Shown here in pieces: positions 1-10,600 of a DNA stretch of 64,000 bases; the stretch's first letter is position 1, and every line of letters starts with the position of its first letter. Below the pieces are notes generated by a model. That model was given only the letters and a program-made list of their open reading frames with translations, searched no databases and was not told the DNA's origin. Made by a program: the position numbers and the translations under genes. Source of the DNA: Nageia nagi (lineage: Eukaryota; Pinophyta); NCBI GenBank assembly GCA_050084985.1, contig JBITNC010000001.1:180172001-180236000 (forward strand), in the 5' to 3' direction.

Positions 1-70
1 CATGTACTTATTTCAAAAACACTAGGCCCCTTGTTGAAGCAACCAAAAACTTGATGAGTATCTGGCCTCT

Positions 71-92
71 TCCATCCATCCATCCATCCATC
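71..92. repeat. CCAT tetranucleotide microsatellite
   Basis: About five consecutive TCCA/CCAT units are seen directly. The array sits at the degraded downstream end of the hAT-like frame on the minus strand. Confidence 0.9.
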
Positions 93-683
93 AAACATAA
101 TAATGCAGCCCTTCCCCATCAAAGATCCGTCCATTCACCAAATGGTCCTTGATAGTCATCATATGTTGGGGTTTGAACCCCACACAATAAATTGTCAATG
201 TGTTCACTATAGCCTTATTGTATGGTAACCTTGTAGCATTTAATGGAATATTGTTAAAATGTCAAAAAATTGCCATTGCTTTTCTTGCCTTTGCATGCTT
301 TTGCTTGTTTCAGCTGGTTGCCTCAAGTGATTGTTGGCCACTTGAACTGTTATGAGGAATAAAAAGTGAACTGGCAATAAATTGTGATTGCGAGGTAGAA
401 TCAACTACAAAGTAGCCATAATGGTACCTAGGCCTAACGCTACTCTTAGTGGCACCAAGCATAGAAGCTGAAGTGGCATAAATGCTACCCTTTTTTTTGC
501 CTTGGTTTTCTGCTTTTGCTCCTTGAGAATGAAGGCACTCATCTCTTGCATTACCTCTAGTTCTCTATTTGAAATGCGGGCAAGATAGTATTCAACATAG
601 TTGATCCCACCATGTATATCTTTGCTGTATTAGTTGCATTCCAATTGCCTGCCCATTTCCTTGCAGTGTTTACAACTTTCCAT
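91..683 (-). pseudogene. hAT-type transposase N-terminal relic (BED zinc finger)
   Basis: Read on the minus strand from an ATG at 683, the frame opens with MESCKHCKEMG, giving the CxxC half of a BED zinc finger. It continues with GGINYVEYYLARI, which matches the second half of BED fingers in plant hAT transposases (usual form GGI-RLKYHLA). The expected zinc-binding His is Tyr here, so the finger is broken. After a one-base slip at an A8 tract (491-498 on plus) comes a stretch with FNNIPLNATRLPYN and GFKPQHMMTIKDHL, matching the conserved IPFN...GYKPP...LRG block that follows the finger in hAT/DUF659 proteins. There are in-frame stops, and the catalytic part and hAT dimerisation region are absent. 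hAT proteins cut and paste DNA in the nucleus; this copy cannot. The family call is by motif memory, not by a search. Confidence 0.6.
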
Positions 684-915
684 TCAAGGTCTCTTTCTAT
701 ATGTATTTTTTCCTCTTAAATTTTAAATTGCATCATTATGATTAAAGAAAATAAATTACAAACTCAGTTGTAGAAAAAAACAGTCTCAGAAAAAAAAACA
801 GCTTTAGGAAAAGAAAACGCAGGCTTAATAAAGAAAAACTCACTAGTCACTTGTTAGGGTTGTGGTATATGATTTCGATATCGGTACTCTGTAGGTTGGA
901 AGTTGCTCTATTGCG

Positions 916-1310
916 TTTCTGCCAGTGCAGCCAAATAATTTGCACACAAATTACTGAGTAATTGACCCTGCAAATAATCGCCAAATATTCAGCCAAACTT
1001 GCATATTCCTACATTTTTGCCTGCGCAGATGAATAATTTGCATGTTATTAGCGAATCACCAAATAATTGGCCTTATTGAAAAATTCCGCAAAAATCACAT
1101 ATACTCTTCCATTTTTGCTAGCGAAGCCAAATAATTTGTGTGGGATTGACGGATAGCTGAATAATTGGCTTCTCAAATAATTGCCAAGTACTCAGCAAAA
1201 ATCGCATATTCTTATGTTTTTGCCAGTGCAGCTGAATAATTTGCGTAGGATTCACAAATTGTCAAATAATTGAAAAATATTTGGCAAAAATCGTATATTC
1301 TGGAATATGA
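916..1310. repeat. Four-copy tandem repeat, ~100 bp unit
   Basis: Units begin at 916, 1014, 1112 and 1217, each with a TTTTTGCC-like start followed by a GCAG/GAAG step and AATAATTTGC. Inside each unit, further CAAATAATT and CAAAAATC motifs recur in the same order. Spacing is 98, 98 and 105 bp. Copies are diverged, so the array is old. Nothing suggests coding. Confidence 0.85.
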
Positions 1311-1478
1311 GATTTTTACCGAATTTTCCATTGATTATCTGTCTGACCTGATTTGATGAACAATTGGTTAAATAATCTGATTATTCATTGAATTTCTTAA
1401 CACTGTGGAATAGTCAAATTGCCAATTTGCTGTTGCGCTCATTACTTTAGGCATCTTGTCACGTGATTTTTAAGGAAT

Positions 1479-1705
1479 TACACAATTTCAGAATTTCTCC
1501 TTCATGATGGAGTTGAAGCTATAAGTGGGCAGTGAGTCCAACAAGGAAGACAGCTTTGGAAGAAGATATTTTTATAGAAGGCAACAAAAAATGAATTATA
1601 CAATTTCTTCTTCATGATGGAGTTGTTGAAGCTATAAGTAGGCAGTGAGTCCAGCAAGTAAGAAAGTTTTGGAAGAAGACATTTTCATAGAAGGCAATGA
1701 AAACA
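1479..1705. repeat. Two-copy direct duplication, ~112 bp unit
   Basis: The segment starting with CAATTTC and TTCATGATGGAGTTG at 1501 recurs at 1611. Both copies continue through GAAGCTATAAGT, GGCAGTGAGTCCA, TTTGGAAGAAGA and ATAGAAGGCAA. The second copy has three extra bases (GTTGTTG). It looks like a simple local tandem duplication with no visible coding role. Confidence 0.85.
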
Positions 1706-2453
1706 CTGTTTTGGGTCAAGTTCTGTACTTGTACGAATGCTAGTTCAGGAAAGTTTCTGTTCTTTATTATTTTGTTTTTAATAGAGTTTCACCGATAGGA
1801 TATGTATTATTTCTATAATAATAATAGTTTCTTTATTCTAGAAAAGTAATCCATTTAAATTTTTTTCTCAAGATCACTACTTGCAGTTTCTGCTTATTGC
1901 CTAATGTTTGCCTAGTCCCCCTTGTTTTAGTGATAGTTCATGTAGGACACATTACATTTTCCGTATATTAGGAAATTAGATAGATCATTTGAAACTAAGA
2001 TTAAGTTACACTGCAGACATAAAAATATATTTGCACAACCAAGTTAGATTTGGTGGAATATTCCTTCAAAATTATGCACCATATCTGTATTAAGGGCCGA
2101 AGGGTCTTTAGCAAAGATAGATCATCTATTTTAATGCCACCTTAGAGAAGCAATGGAAACTGAAAAACACAGAATTAAACTTAACAGGGATGATGGTTGG
2201 TCTTTAGAAGAATGGATGCTGGTTATTAAGGAAACTAAAACTGATCAATAAAAAAATCACAATTATAAACGTTGATGACTGAAACTCTGTTAACGGTACC
2301 AACCATAATATTAATTAATTGATAAGATCTAGTATATATAGCTTTACAAATAAAAAACTGATTTTATTATTAAGAGCCAACAATGTTGGACAACTCAATC
2401 ACTTTAAACTTGGAAACAAGAGAGTTTCCATATTAACATGAATCAATTATGAG

Positions 2454-3105
2454 TTATCTCTTTTTATTATTCTTAGATGGAGGGTCAAGTGTTGTGTCCT
2501 GAAATGCTGAATTTATTAGAATCCAATTCATCTTACTGCAGAAGTAAACCTGAAAGATAACTTGTGTACTGTGGAAGTATTTGAAACCTTGTTTATGCAA
2601 GTCCAAGTGACTTGTTTTCAGCCACTTGGACTTGTTTTCAGGATGTAGTTTCCAGCACTGCTTTGTTGTATGACCATCCACATTGCAATTGTCGCAATGT
2701 TTGTCTCCTTCTGACACAAAAATAGTTTTCTTTGGCTAAGGCTGGGAACCCTTCGCCTTCACAACAACTTATGATGAATTACTGTGATTTGATGTTGATT
2801 TTTCTTGCATTGGTTTTTAGCTCCTCATGTCTAGGTACATGCCTTTGACGCACACCTATCAATGCTTGTGACATTAAAGATTGCCAACTTTGTCTTAAGA
2901 TAAGTATGCAATCTTCCTTTGAATTTCCTCAATACTTGAAGGTTGATATTCAGCAACATTTCTTGCTTCCAAAATTCAGTAGTGTAATCAAGTTCTTTTG
3001 TATCAACTCCATCAAATTTTGGAGATTGTTTTCCATAATCAGAAAACGTCTTTCAAATTCCTTAGTCGACATTTTTGATTGTTGTGTATCCTCTTTGGCC
3101 ATTGT
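2454..3105 (-). pseudogene. LTR-retrotransposon gag relic with CCHC zinc knuckle
   Basis: On the minus strand an ATG near 3094 gives MAKEDTQQSKMSTKEFERRF. Shifted frames then give FDGVDTKELDYTTEFW and AEYQPSSIEEIQRKIAYL, the latter resembling the end of a retrotransposon gag domain. The final frame (2717 to 2454) carries CDNCNVDGHTTKQCWKLHPE, an exact CX2CX4HX4C zinc knuckle of the nucleocapsid type. Gag packages element RNA in cytoplasmic particles. At least two frameshifts break the gene and no pol follows on the downstream side (below 2454), so this is a fragment. The CWKLHPE tail is also found, decayed, in the Gypsy gag at 58390-59213, suggesting the same gag lineage. Confidence 0.7.
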
Positions 3106-5000
3106 TAGCACATGTTTGCAATAAGGGTCGTATGTGTGATGTTTCCAAATTATTCTTATTCCAAATTATTAGTAAATCAAGCAACAATTCAGGGAATAAG
3201 CAAAAACCATAAAATCATGCCGCAAAAATACCCAACGCACAAGCCAAAATGAGAGAATAATGGCAACTCTCAATATTAAGCAACAATGGAGCAAGATACA
3301 AACAATATGGTCCAATAGGGTTGGCATTTGGCTTAAGGGACCAGATCTAGGGCACAACAGACTCCAAATGCTACTGGAAGCTGATGTCACATTGCTAGGG
3401 CTTTCAACCCTTGGATCTGAGATGCAAGACTGGATTGACGAAGGGTTTCCATCTTTAGCCAAAATATAGTGAGGGCTACATCCCACTAAACCCTTCCCTC
3501 GTTGAGTTTTCGTCCAACAAGAGGCCCAAGAGATGGTGCTGCCACTTCGAAGGTAGAAGATGTAGAATATGCTCAATGATGCCCCCTCAATGCTGTGCTA
3601 GGCCAATATATAGGTGATACTCCATAATGGATGTCTAGATGATACCTAGGAATCCATAAGGATATAGCGCCTCACCCCATGCACATGGATTGGCCTTGAG
3701 ATCCACATAATCACTCTTCGTAGTCATCACAATTATGCATAATGCTAATAAACACTCCTTACTATAAAAGGGTACATAAAGACTCCTAATTACATAGCTC
3801 ACTCCTAGATACAATCAACTACTAATCCATATCCATAAGAGAGGGCCATCACATAGATCAAGCCCACTAAATGGGAGAATATATTAAATTTCCACGCACA
3901 TGACTATGGAAGACTGGTATGGCAGGCAAACTTCAAAATACAATATCTCACTCGTTTCTTGATGAAACCATGTCGTATAACCTATCAAAACGTTTGGCAC
4001 AAGATGCTCTATCTAATCTAGGAGACAAATCAACAAAATCAGGACCTATGGCAAGGTTGGATCTCAATAAAAGGAACAATACTAAAAATGGAACATCACA
4101 GGATAGAAGTAACTCTTTTGTGTAGTGATCTCTTCCCTTGCATGAACATAGCCCGTAGAGGAGAATGACTTTGATACTACTTGATCTGTAATCAAGTGCA
4201 AAAACTATGGACCTACTTCTTCACTATAAATTCTTTTACTTATGCACAATTAATTTTCAATGTTCAAACTTATCGCAATTGAATCAAAATAGTTAGATAT
4301 TTGAAAGACAATAATTAGCAGTGACGATACCTAACTGCACTCACCTCATGCACACATTTGAACATAGAATTTATAGTGGAAAACCCCAAACAGGTAAAAC
4401 CATTATGAAAGAGCTTGGAATTATATTAAGCACAAGCAAATGAATGATATTTACAACTTCACAAGGTCAACAATACCAATCGTTGTTGAGGAGGATTCAG
4501 TTAGCTTTTTATGTCATAATAATAAACCTTTGGTTTGTGGTTCTATTCTCTACTTCACCTCAATTTTCAGAACCCTATTCTTGTTCACTCAAGCTATTGT
4601 AATCTCTAATGATTTCTAACAAATGAATGATATTTCTCTAGCCTTCTCTGCAAGAACGAGTCTCCCTTTTTATAGTCTCCAAAGTGACCTTCTATATCCA
4701 AGAAATTCCAATCTAAATTCTAGGCAAATTGGACGTATAATCATTTGAAGTTTTGTAAAAAGATTGCCCCCTAAGGTTAAAAAAATGATTTTTTTTAGTG
4801 ATTTTTGGGGAGAAATGGTGACAATATGAGGGCAATTAGTGGGCCAAATTTTAGATGAATTGAAGTTATATTGATCAAATTATTGCATAATTAAGTTTTC
4901 TCCACAAAAATCACTTCCAGTGCTACAAATCAACAAAATTTCTAGGACGTTTTGGTGAGAAGATTGAAATCTAGGCAATTGCCTTATATTTAAATTCGCA
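3106..5000 (-). mobile_element. Probable leader plus 5' LTR of the minus-strand gag fragment
   Basis: At 4169-4179 the plus strand reads CTTTGATACTA, a one-mismatch reverse complement of the initiator-Met tRNA primer-binding site. Two bases later comes TGATCTGTAATC, a plausible LTR edge in reverse orientation. This places a leader at 3106-4168 and an LTR from 4182, consistent with the minus-strand gag just to the left. The far end of the LTR is not resolved; 5000 is a guess. No second LTR copy was found in the window. Apparent reading frames at 3169-3576 on both strands have no recognisable protein and are taken as chance. Confidence 0.45.
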
Positions 5001-5429
5001 GCTGATTTTATACATTTTGAGGAAGTTATTGTAATTATAGTATTTGGGTGTCATATGATTTTCAAGGATTTGGAGATCAAATTTGCTTCCTAGGGCTCAA
5101 AACAATATACTTTTTAGAGATTTTTGTGAGTAGTAATAAACCTAGCAAAATGAACTACATGCAAAATTTCAGCTAATTTTGATTTGTTTCAAAAACGTTA
5201 ATTAAATTTTTAAGTTTGTGGATATCACTAGCTCATAAAGTGCATTACAGAAAATTGTTTAGATTGGGTACAGTTTTGGAAGGCTAATAAAAATAGAGGA
5301 AATGTGAATTATCTAAAATTTTGATTGAAGTCTTAATCCACATCCAAATCTTTGTGAAATAAAAAAAGAAATTTGTTGAGGTATGAGATTTATCATAGCT
5401 ACATGGGAGTTGAACATTAGTGATTTAAG

Positions 5430-6110
5430 ATCATGGTTCGTAAGAAGAAAATGTATGATGATTTTGATTTCGACTATGATTATGGTGAGATACATCAATA
5501 ACTTTGGATTATACATTTTATACACCTAAGTTAGAAATTAAGAAATTTGATGGTACAATCTTATTAGTTGGATACATGAAATTAGAAAAGAATTCATATA
5601 GCATTATATACATTGTGATAGAAGTCTTTGTTTAACTATTAATTATTTGAGTGATAATGTCAAGAAATGGATGATGTGCCAATATAGAGGTAGTTCGTGA
5701 ATATGCTTATTGGGAAGTATAATGAACCAAATACTAATGATGAGGAAATAAAGTACGATTTTCATTCCAATTTTAATTTTGGGAGTATCATGATTTTTCA
5801 AAAAGACCTTCAAAGCTATGGTCTAAACTTTTCGAACGAATTCAAGGCGTATAAAACTCAAAACAAAGTGAAATACCATTGGTGTACTTGAGTAGATTGG
5901 ATTATGAAGAACAAAAAGCTAAGAAAATTTGTATTCTTTGTGATACCAAAAGGACATAACTGTAAAATGAAAAAGATTTTAAGTATTGACTTGAATGAAT
6001 TGGATGATGAAAGATATAAAGACATTATGACATGGAAGAATAAGAGGAGGGAAATTGTAAGCATGTTTATAGACAAAATAGGAGTAAAGATTAAGAAACT
6101 ACTTGGATAG
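5430..6110 (+). pseudogene. Ty3/Gypsy gag relic, plus strand
   Basis: The frame starts near an ATG at 5433 giving an acidic start (MYDDFDFDYDYGEIHQ within it). It then moves through LEIKKFDG and, in another frame, WIHEIRKEF and LSDNVKKWMM, the pattern of the retrotransposon gag helical domain. Next come LSRLDYEEQKAKKICILCDTK and, after a shift, PKGHNCKMKKILSIDLNELD. Together these match the classic Gypsy end of gag, where a basic segment leads into a CxxC...GHxC knuckle followed by an acidic linker. Several stops and two frameshifts show decay. The likely 3' LTR of the same plus-strand element begins near 8437. Confidence 0.6.
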
Positions 6111-6364
6111 AACTCAAAACTAGAAGAATGGAAAAATATAGAAAATGTTATTTAAGCATGCATATCCCTATACCTATTCAAGAAATTTAAAACGGGGACA
6201 AGGTAATATAAAGCATAATTATTGTACAAAATATGCAATCAAGAAGACTACAATATGGGATGTAACTACACTTCAAAAGCAGAAGTTGGTAAAGCAAAGA
6301 AAAAGAAGACTTAGGGACAGAAAAGAAGACTTAGGGACATCAAATTCTGAAATCTTATGATTTT

Positions 6365-8275
6365 ATGGATTCTTCAAATTCTCTTGGTAATGAACATTTG
6401 AATGCCTTGTCTTTTATATCATCTCTTACATCTTTTATTCCTTATGAAGATAATAAGAATACATTTGAGGCTTCATTTCAGTGTGATTCCATGGGTTTTT
6501 ATGTTGAAAAACAGGGTGATATTAAATTATTAATGTTGCAAAGGCATGTCTTGTTAAGGCTTCTATTGGGAATCATTGTATTGGTACAGAAATGGAAACT
6601 CTTTCAACTGGTATTGAAATACAAACTCCTTCACTTGGTTCATAAATGGAAACTACTCATGAGGTATGGTGTGATGCAAATTCTTGTAATGGTCCACTTT
6701 CTTGTACTCTCATTGATGAGCATTCTACAGACCTTGACAATTTTCTGTTACATCCATTAGTTGATGGTCATACCTCTTGCCATTTTGATTCGATTAATTC
6801 TTTGAAATATATGTTGGTTATGAGAACATTGTTGAGGAATCTTTTATGGATACAAGTGTTGTTGAAGATTCTCGCAAAAGTTCAAAGAGATATTGAGTGG
6901 GAGGCCCCTTCTATAGTTGAGGACACAAATTTATTGGATTATTCTTTCCAAAAACATATTTAATCTTCTTTCAATAACAAGAAGCTCTTCCATACAAGAT
7001 ATTGGGTCTTTTACTATGAGAAGCTCACTTGTTGAGGAATATGATTTAAGATGTCGGATTGTGCTTCGTAAGGCTATTGACCCAAATGAAGGATAACCAT
7101 TTACAATACCATAGAGAAAAAATTTAGAAATCTCATCTCTATTACATGGTAAAATTAGCATAACGGGTATGTGGTTCTTGATGAAAACACTATTGAATAG
7201 TGCTTTCAAGTTAGTTTATCTTGGAAATGGAGTTTTGGATTCTTCTCAAGTTATGGATGTCGAGGATAAAGGTTCATAAAACTATTTTTTTGTTACAATT
7301 TGGAGCATAACAATATTCATGAGAATGTTCTTTATAATATGGTTCACTTGATTGAACATAAAATTTTTCTTCATGATGAGGTTGAGTGTATAATTCATGA
7401 TGATTCTTGTGATTAAACCCTTTGTTATATTCCTTCTATTCTCAAGGATAATACCAATTAGGATATTTTTCCTTTTCATTTTGAGGTGGATGATATGGTT
7501 ATAGATCCTTAGTCTTACAAATCTTGTAATGGTATTCATGTTAATAAACATATGGTTTCTCATGAGGTTCTTTGTCATGATGCACATTATTCACTTATTC
7601 ATGTCTCTTACAAATCATTTGGACATGTGAGGGAAATATTTCAAGTTGATCTCGTATTTTCTTAGATTATTGAGATGGTTCTCTTTTGGATGATATCTTA
7701 CTTTATGTTGATCTCAGTGGAGTTTATGAAGTTTTGGGAAACAATTGTCACCCCATAAAAAGGAAAAGAAAGACATTCATTTGGACTATTCTAATACAAG
7801 ACATATATGGATCTCTTCTTATATTTAGAAAGGATTGCTACGTTTGATTTTTCATGATCAACCATCACTTATGCTATTGTTGAGATCTCATTGAAATGAT
7901 GGAAATTGAAATGAATACTTTTGGAGCACAAGTGTCAACAAACTAATTTTATTATTGTATGAGAAGTATGATGTTTTTTTAAGGTCTATAAAAAGGTCTC
8001 CTTCAAGGAAAACATTCTAAGAAAGAAGAAAATGATTATCACATGGGCATTAAGTAAAGTGTTGAAGTTCATGACCATAAACTGCTTAGCAAGGCATCAT
8101 AGCAAATGTATAAATTTAGGATTGAAGATGAGGACTAGCCGTCAACTATTAGAGTGGTGGAGCGAAAAGGTGCCAACCAAGAAAAATATATTGAAGGACT
8201 TCAAGGAACAAGCCAAGATTTGGGAACCTGAAATAACTTATAGGAATATCACACAAGAAGATAATGCCATATAGG
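6365..8275 (+). pseudogene. Unrecognised degenerate coding-like stretch
   Basis: I do not recognise this protein. Several plus-strand frames, joined by shifts, keep protein-like composition for almost 2 kb. Clear stretches are 6365-6530 (FISSLTSFIPYEDNKNTF), 6646-6963 (GPLSCTLIDEHSTDLDNF and NLLDYSFQKHI), about 7290-7640 (HENVLYNMVHLIEHKIF, VECIIHDDSCD, FEVDDMVID) and 8032-8275 (KVPTKKNILKDFKEQAKIW). Stops within the middle stretch are few. It lies between a Gypsy gag and a probable Gypsy 3' LTR on the same strand, where pol would be expected, yet no protease, RT, RNase H or integrase motif is seen. It may be an unusual element ORF, a captured host sequence, or heavily rearranged pol. Confidence 0.35.
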
Positions 8276-8436
8276 AATTGAGAGCAAAGCTCAAGGATTC
8301 TGGAAGAATGGAGAGAGCATGACAAGCTATCAAAGAAACATGTTTGTGATCATGATCATAATATAGAAAGATTACAATCTTTTGAAGACTTCAAAAAATA
8401 CTCAAGCCTTGAGGATAAAGCTTTTCAAAGAGGGAA

Positions 8437-9271
8437 TGCATGTTATGATTCCTTATCTGGCCTAGGTTGGTTACACCTTATGTGGGGTGAAAGCATTATT
8501 AGAAGTAATATCATAAAATAAGAGTACATGTCCTACCTATTATCATTATTGGAAAATCATATCTTCATTGCTCAATCACAATATTTGGAGGTTGCTCCCT
8601 TGAAGTGGCTTCTCCTGCTTGAAGTGGTGGAAGCTATCATATTTGGACTTTTATTCATCAATACTTTGGATTTGGCTATTGCTAATTATTCTTCATTTGA
8701 CATTATATGTTGATATTATTCTTGTTGGAAAGATAATGCTGATCAAATATGCAAAAGACAAATCTAACTCAAGTTCTTGTATTTCACGAGTGTTTATTTC
8801 AAAATTGTAATAGTAACTTGTATATTCTCTTGTATGATAGTTAGGAAGAAGAATTTGTGACTGAAGGCAAAATAAAACGTTATTCCCAGTCCTTCAATAG
8901 TGTAGAACGAGTTAGTTATAGTAGATTGAGTTGAAAAGCTGCTGTTGTGATTTTGTGTGTATAACTTGTCTTGTAATTGCTGTTATGCAACTAAGTAATG
9001 AAGAAAATCATTCACGCTCCATTCTGCGTTAAGTTTTTGATGTATGTTTGCTGAATCTAGCTTTGTTTCGCAGTTTAGATCACTTTTTTGCAAGTGTAAA
9101 TCTGTTTCAGCACCCATTCCTAGAATGCCTATGTTTAGTCCTCTTCGCCCTAGATAGCTAGAGTTTTGGAACCCCTATCCCAGAACGTCTACGTTCTTAT
9201 CCTGGGCCATTTTTGAGCACGGTAAAGGGTGCTTGGTAAATTTTGGGTACTTTGTTGAGATCTCATCTTTT
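8437..9271 (+). mobile_element. Probable 3' LTR of the plus-strand Gypsy fragment
   Basis: A purine run CAAAGAGGGAA ending at 8436 resembles a polypurine tract and is followed by TGCATGTTATGATTCC, a plausible LTR start. The interior lacks coding potential and has U3/R-like features, including a stretch near 8960-9010 (TTGTAATTGCTGTTATGCA). At 9116 and 9172 a ~30 bp motif (CCTAGAATGCCTATGTT, then CCCAGAACGTCTACGTT) occurs twice. The 3' boundary is not firm and no matching 5' LTR was found. Confidence 0.4.
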
Positions 9272-10600
9272 ACAATTCTTCCATTGGTCTTCAATTTTTC
9301 TATTTTGATATAAATGAGATATTATTATGGTATTTCTATTAGTTGGTTCATAACATCTTTCTTGTCATAGTTAAGGTGTTTTAAGGTTTTAATGAAGGGT
9401 GTTATTTACTTTTACATGTTTCCCTATTCTCTTATAAATTAATCATTGAGTGGAGGTATGGTTGAGGGCTTACTGCTTTCTAACCTGTTTTTTAAATTTT
9501 TGGAAGGGTGATATTTACAAGTGACATTTCCTAATGAGGACATGGTAGATGTTGTAATGACCCATGCTATGGGTAGTTTTTGATAGATATTTTGAAGATC
9601 TCTTATGGGATACATTACATTATCCTCTTGTGTTTATGACAGCAAAAAATCTCTTTTGTTATGCTTATTACTTTTGTCATTTTCTTCTGCTTCTTCTCAC
9701 TATGGTTAGTAGCATTGACCAACATTCAACCCAATGTACATATTTTGCACCTCATTATATCTATGCATAAATATGGGCAAAATAGTAAAGTGATATAATT
9801 AAAAATTAGTATGAAGTAAGCAATGAAGAGATGTTCTACCATTCTAGACATGGCTTTCTCTTTTGGACTGCAAATCCTCTAGAACGAATTTGAATAGTTT
9901 GCATGTCCTTGTTTAGTAGTTGGGAATAAATTTCGAGAACTTGGTGTGTTATTTATTTATTTAATGGGTTGATGATACATGAATGAGTATGTAACGGATG
10001 CTTGTACAGAAACAGTTGCTTCTTATCTAATCTTATTTTTGTGATGTGGTCCCTACTATAAAATGTTTTCTGGCTAGTAACTTGTATGAAAGAGGGATAG
10101 TATAATCATGCATTTTTTTGTCCAAGAATTAGCCAAATCCTTTGAATATTTGGTGGTGACAGTGGTGAATGAGTTGGAAAGTGCTGTAGTTACCTTCATC
10201 CCTCTTCAAAAAATTAAAACCAATTTCATCAAGAAAACACCATTCTGCTGATACACAGAATCCTTTATTTTTTGTGAAAATATGAGCAAATTGTAATATG
10301 ATCATTTTTGCCTCTTCTTGAGGAGAATCGCAAGATCTTTATCCTTATAATGGAAATTAAAATTACCAGTATCTTATGAATTCTAGAATATGGATGTCCC
10401 CTTATTTTGTTTTTCTCAATTGGACTGCCTAGAGACATTGGTTACTACAAGAATTATGCGGACTTGCATTCATAATAATTGTAAACATTGATAGCTAACA
10501 TGGATCAACTTATTTACCTCAGCATGAATTTCTAGTAGGTATTTTACCACATGCTTTACAAAGGAATAATTTGACTAGACTTACAGATTGAATCCTTCAG
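9272..10600. other. Gene-free stretch upstream of the first recognised host exon
   Basis: No RT, gag or exon-like segment could be supported. This is probably intron of the host gene, since its first recognised exon (10601) starts in mid-protein, but I could not identify an earlier exon. Confidence 0.4.

Larger units (their letters stand above)
684..2453. other. Gene-free stretch with local duplications
   Basis: I see no sustained coding frame, RNA gene or element boundary here. The only organised content is the ~100 bp tandem array at 916-1310 and the duplicated segment at 1479-1705, both listed separately. The rest is AT-rich unique-looking sequence. Confidence 0.6.

Noticed and set aside
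916-1310. CRISPR-like array
   Set aside because: The repeat units are ~100 bp, diverged along their whole length and without unique spacers; the genome is clearly eukaryotic.
2600-2632. Small hairpin GTCCAAGTG ... CACTTGGAC
   Set aside because: It falls inside the gag relic where repeated Lys-Trp/His-Leu-Asp codons explain it; too short to call a structured RNA.
3169-3576. Open frames of 135 and 69 codons on opposite strands
   Set aside because: Composition and sequence give no known domain, they overlap each other, and they lie in the leader of a minus-strand LTR element.
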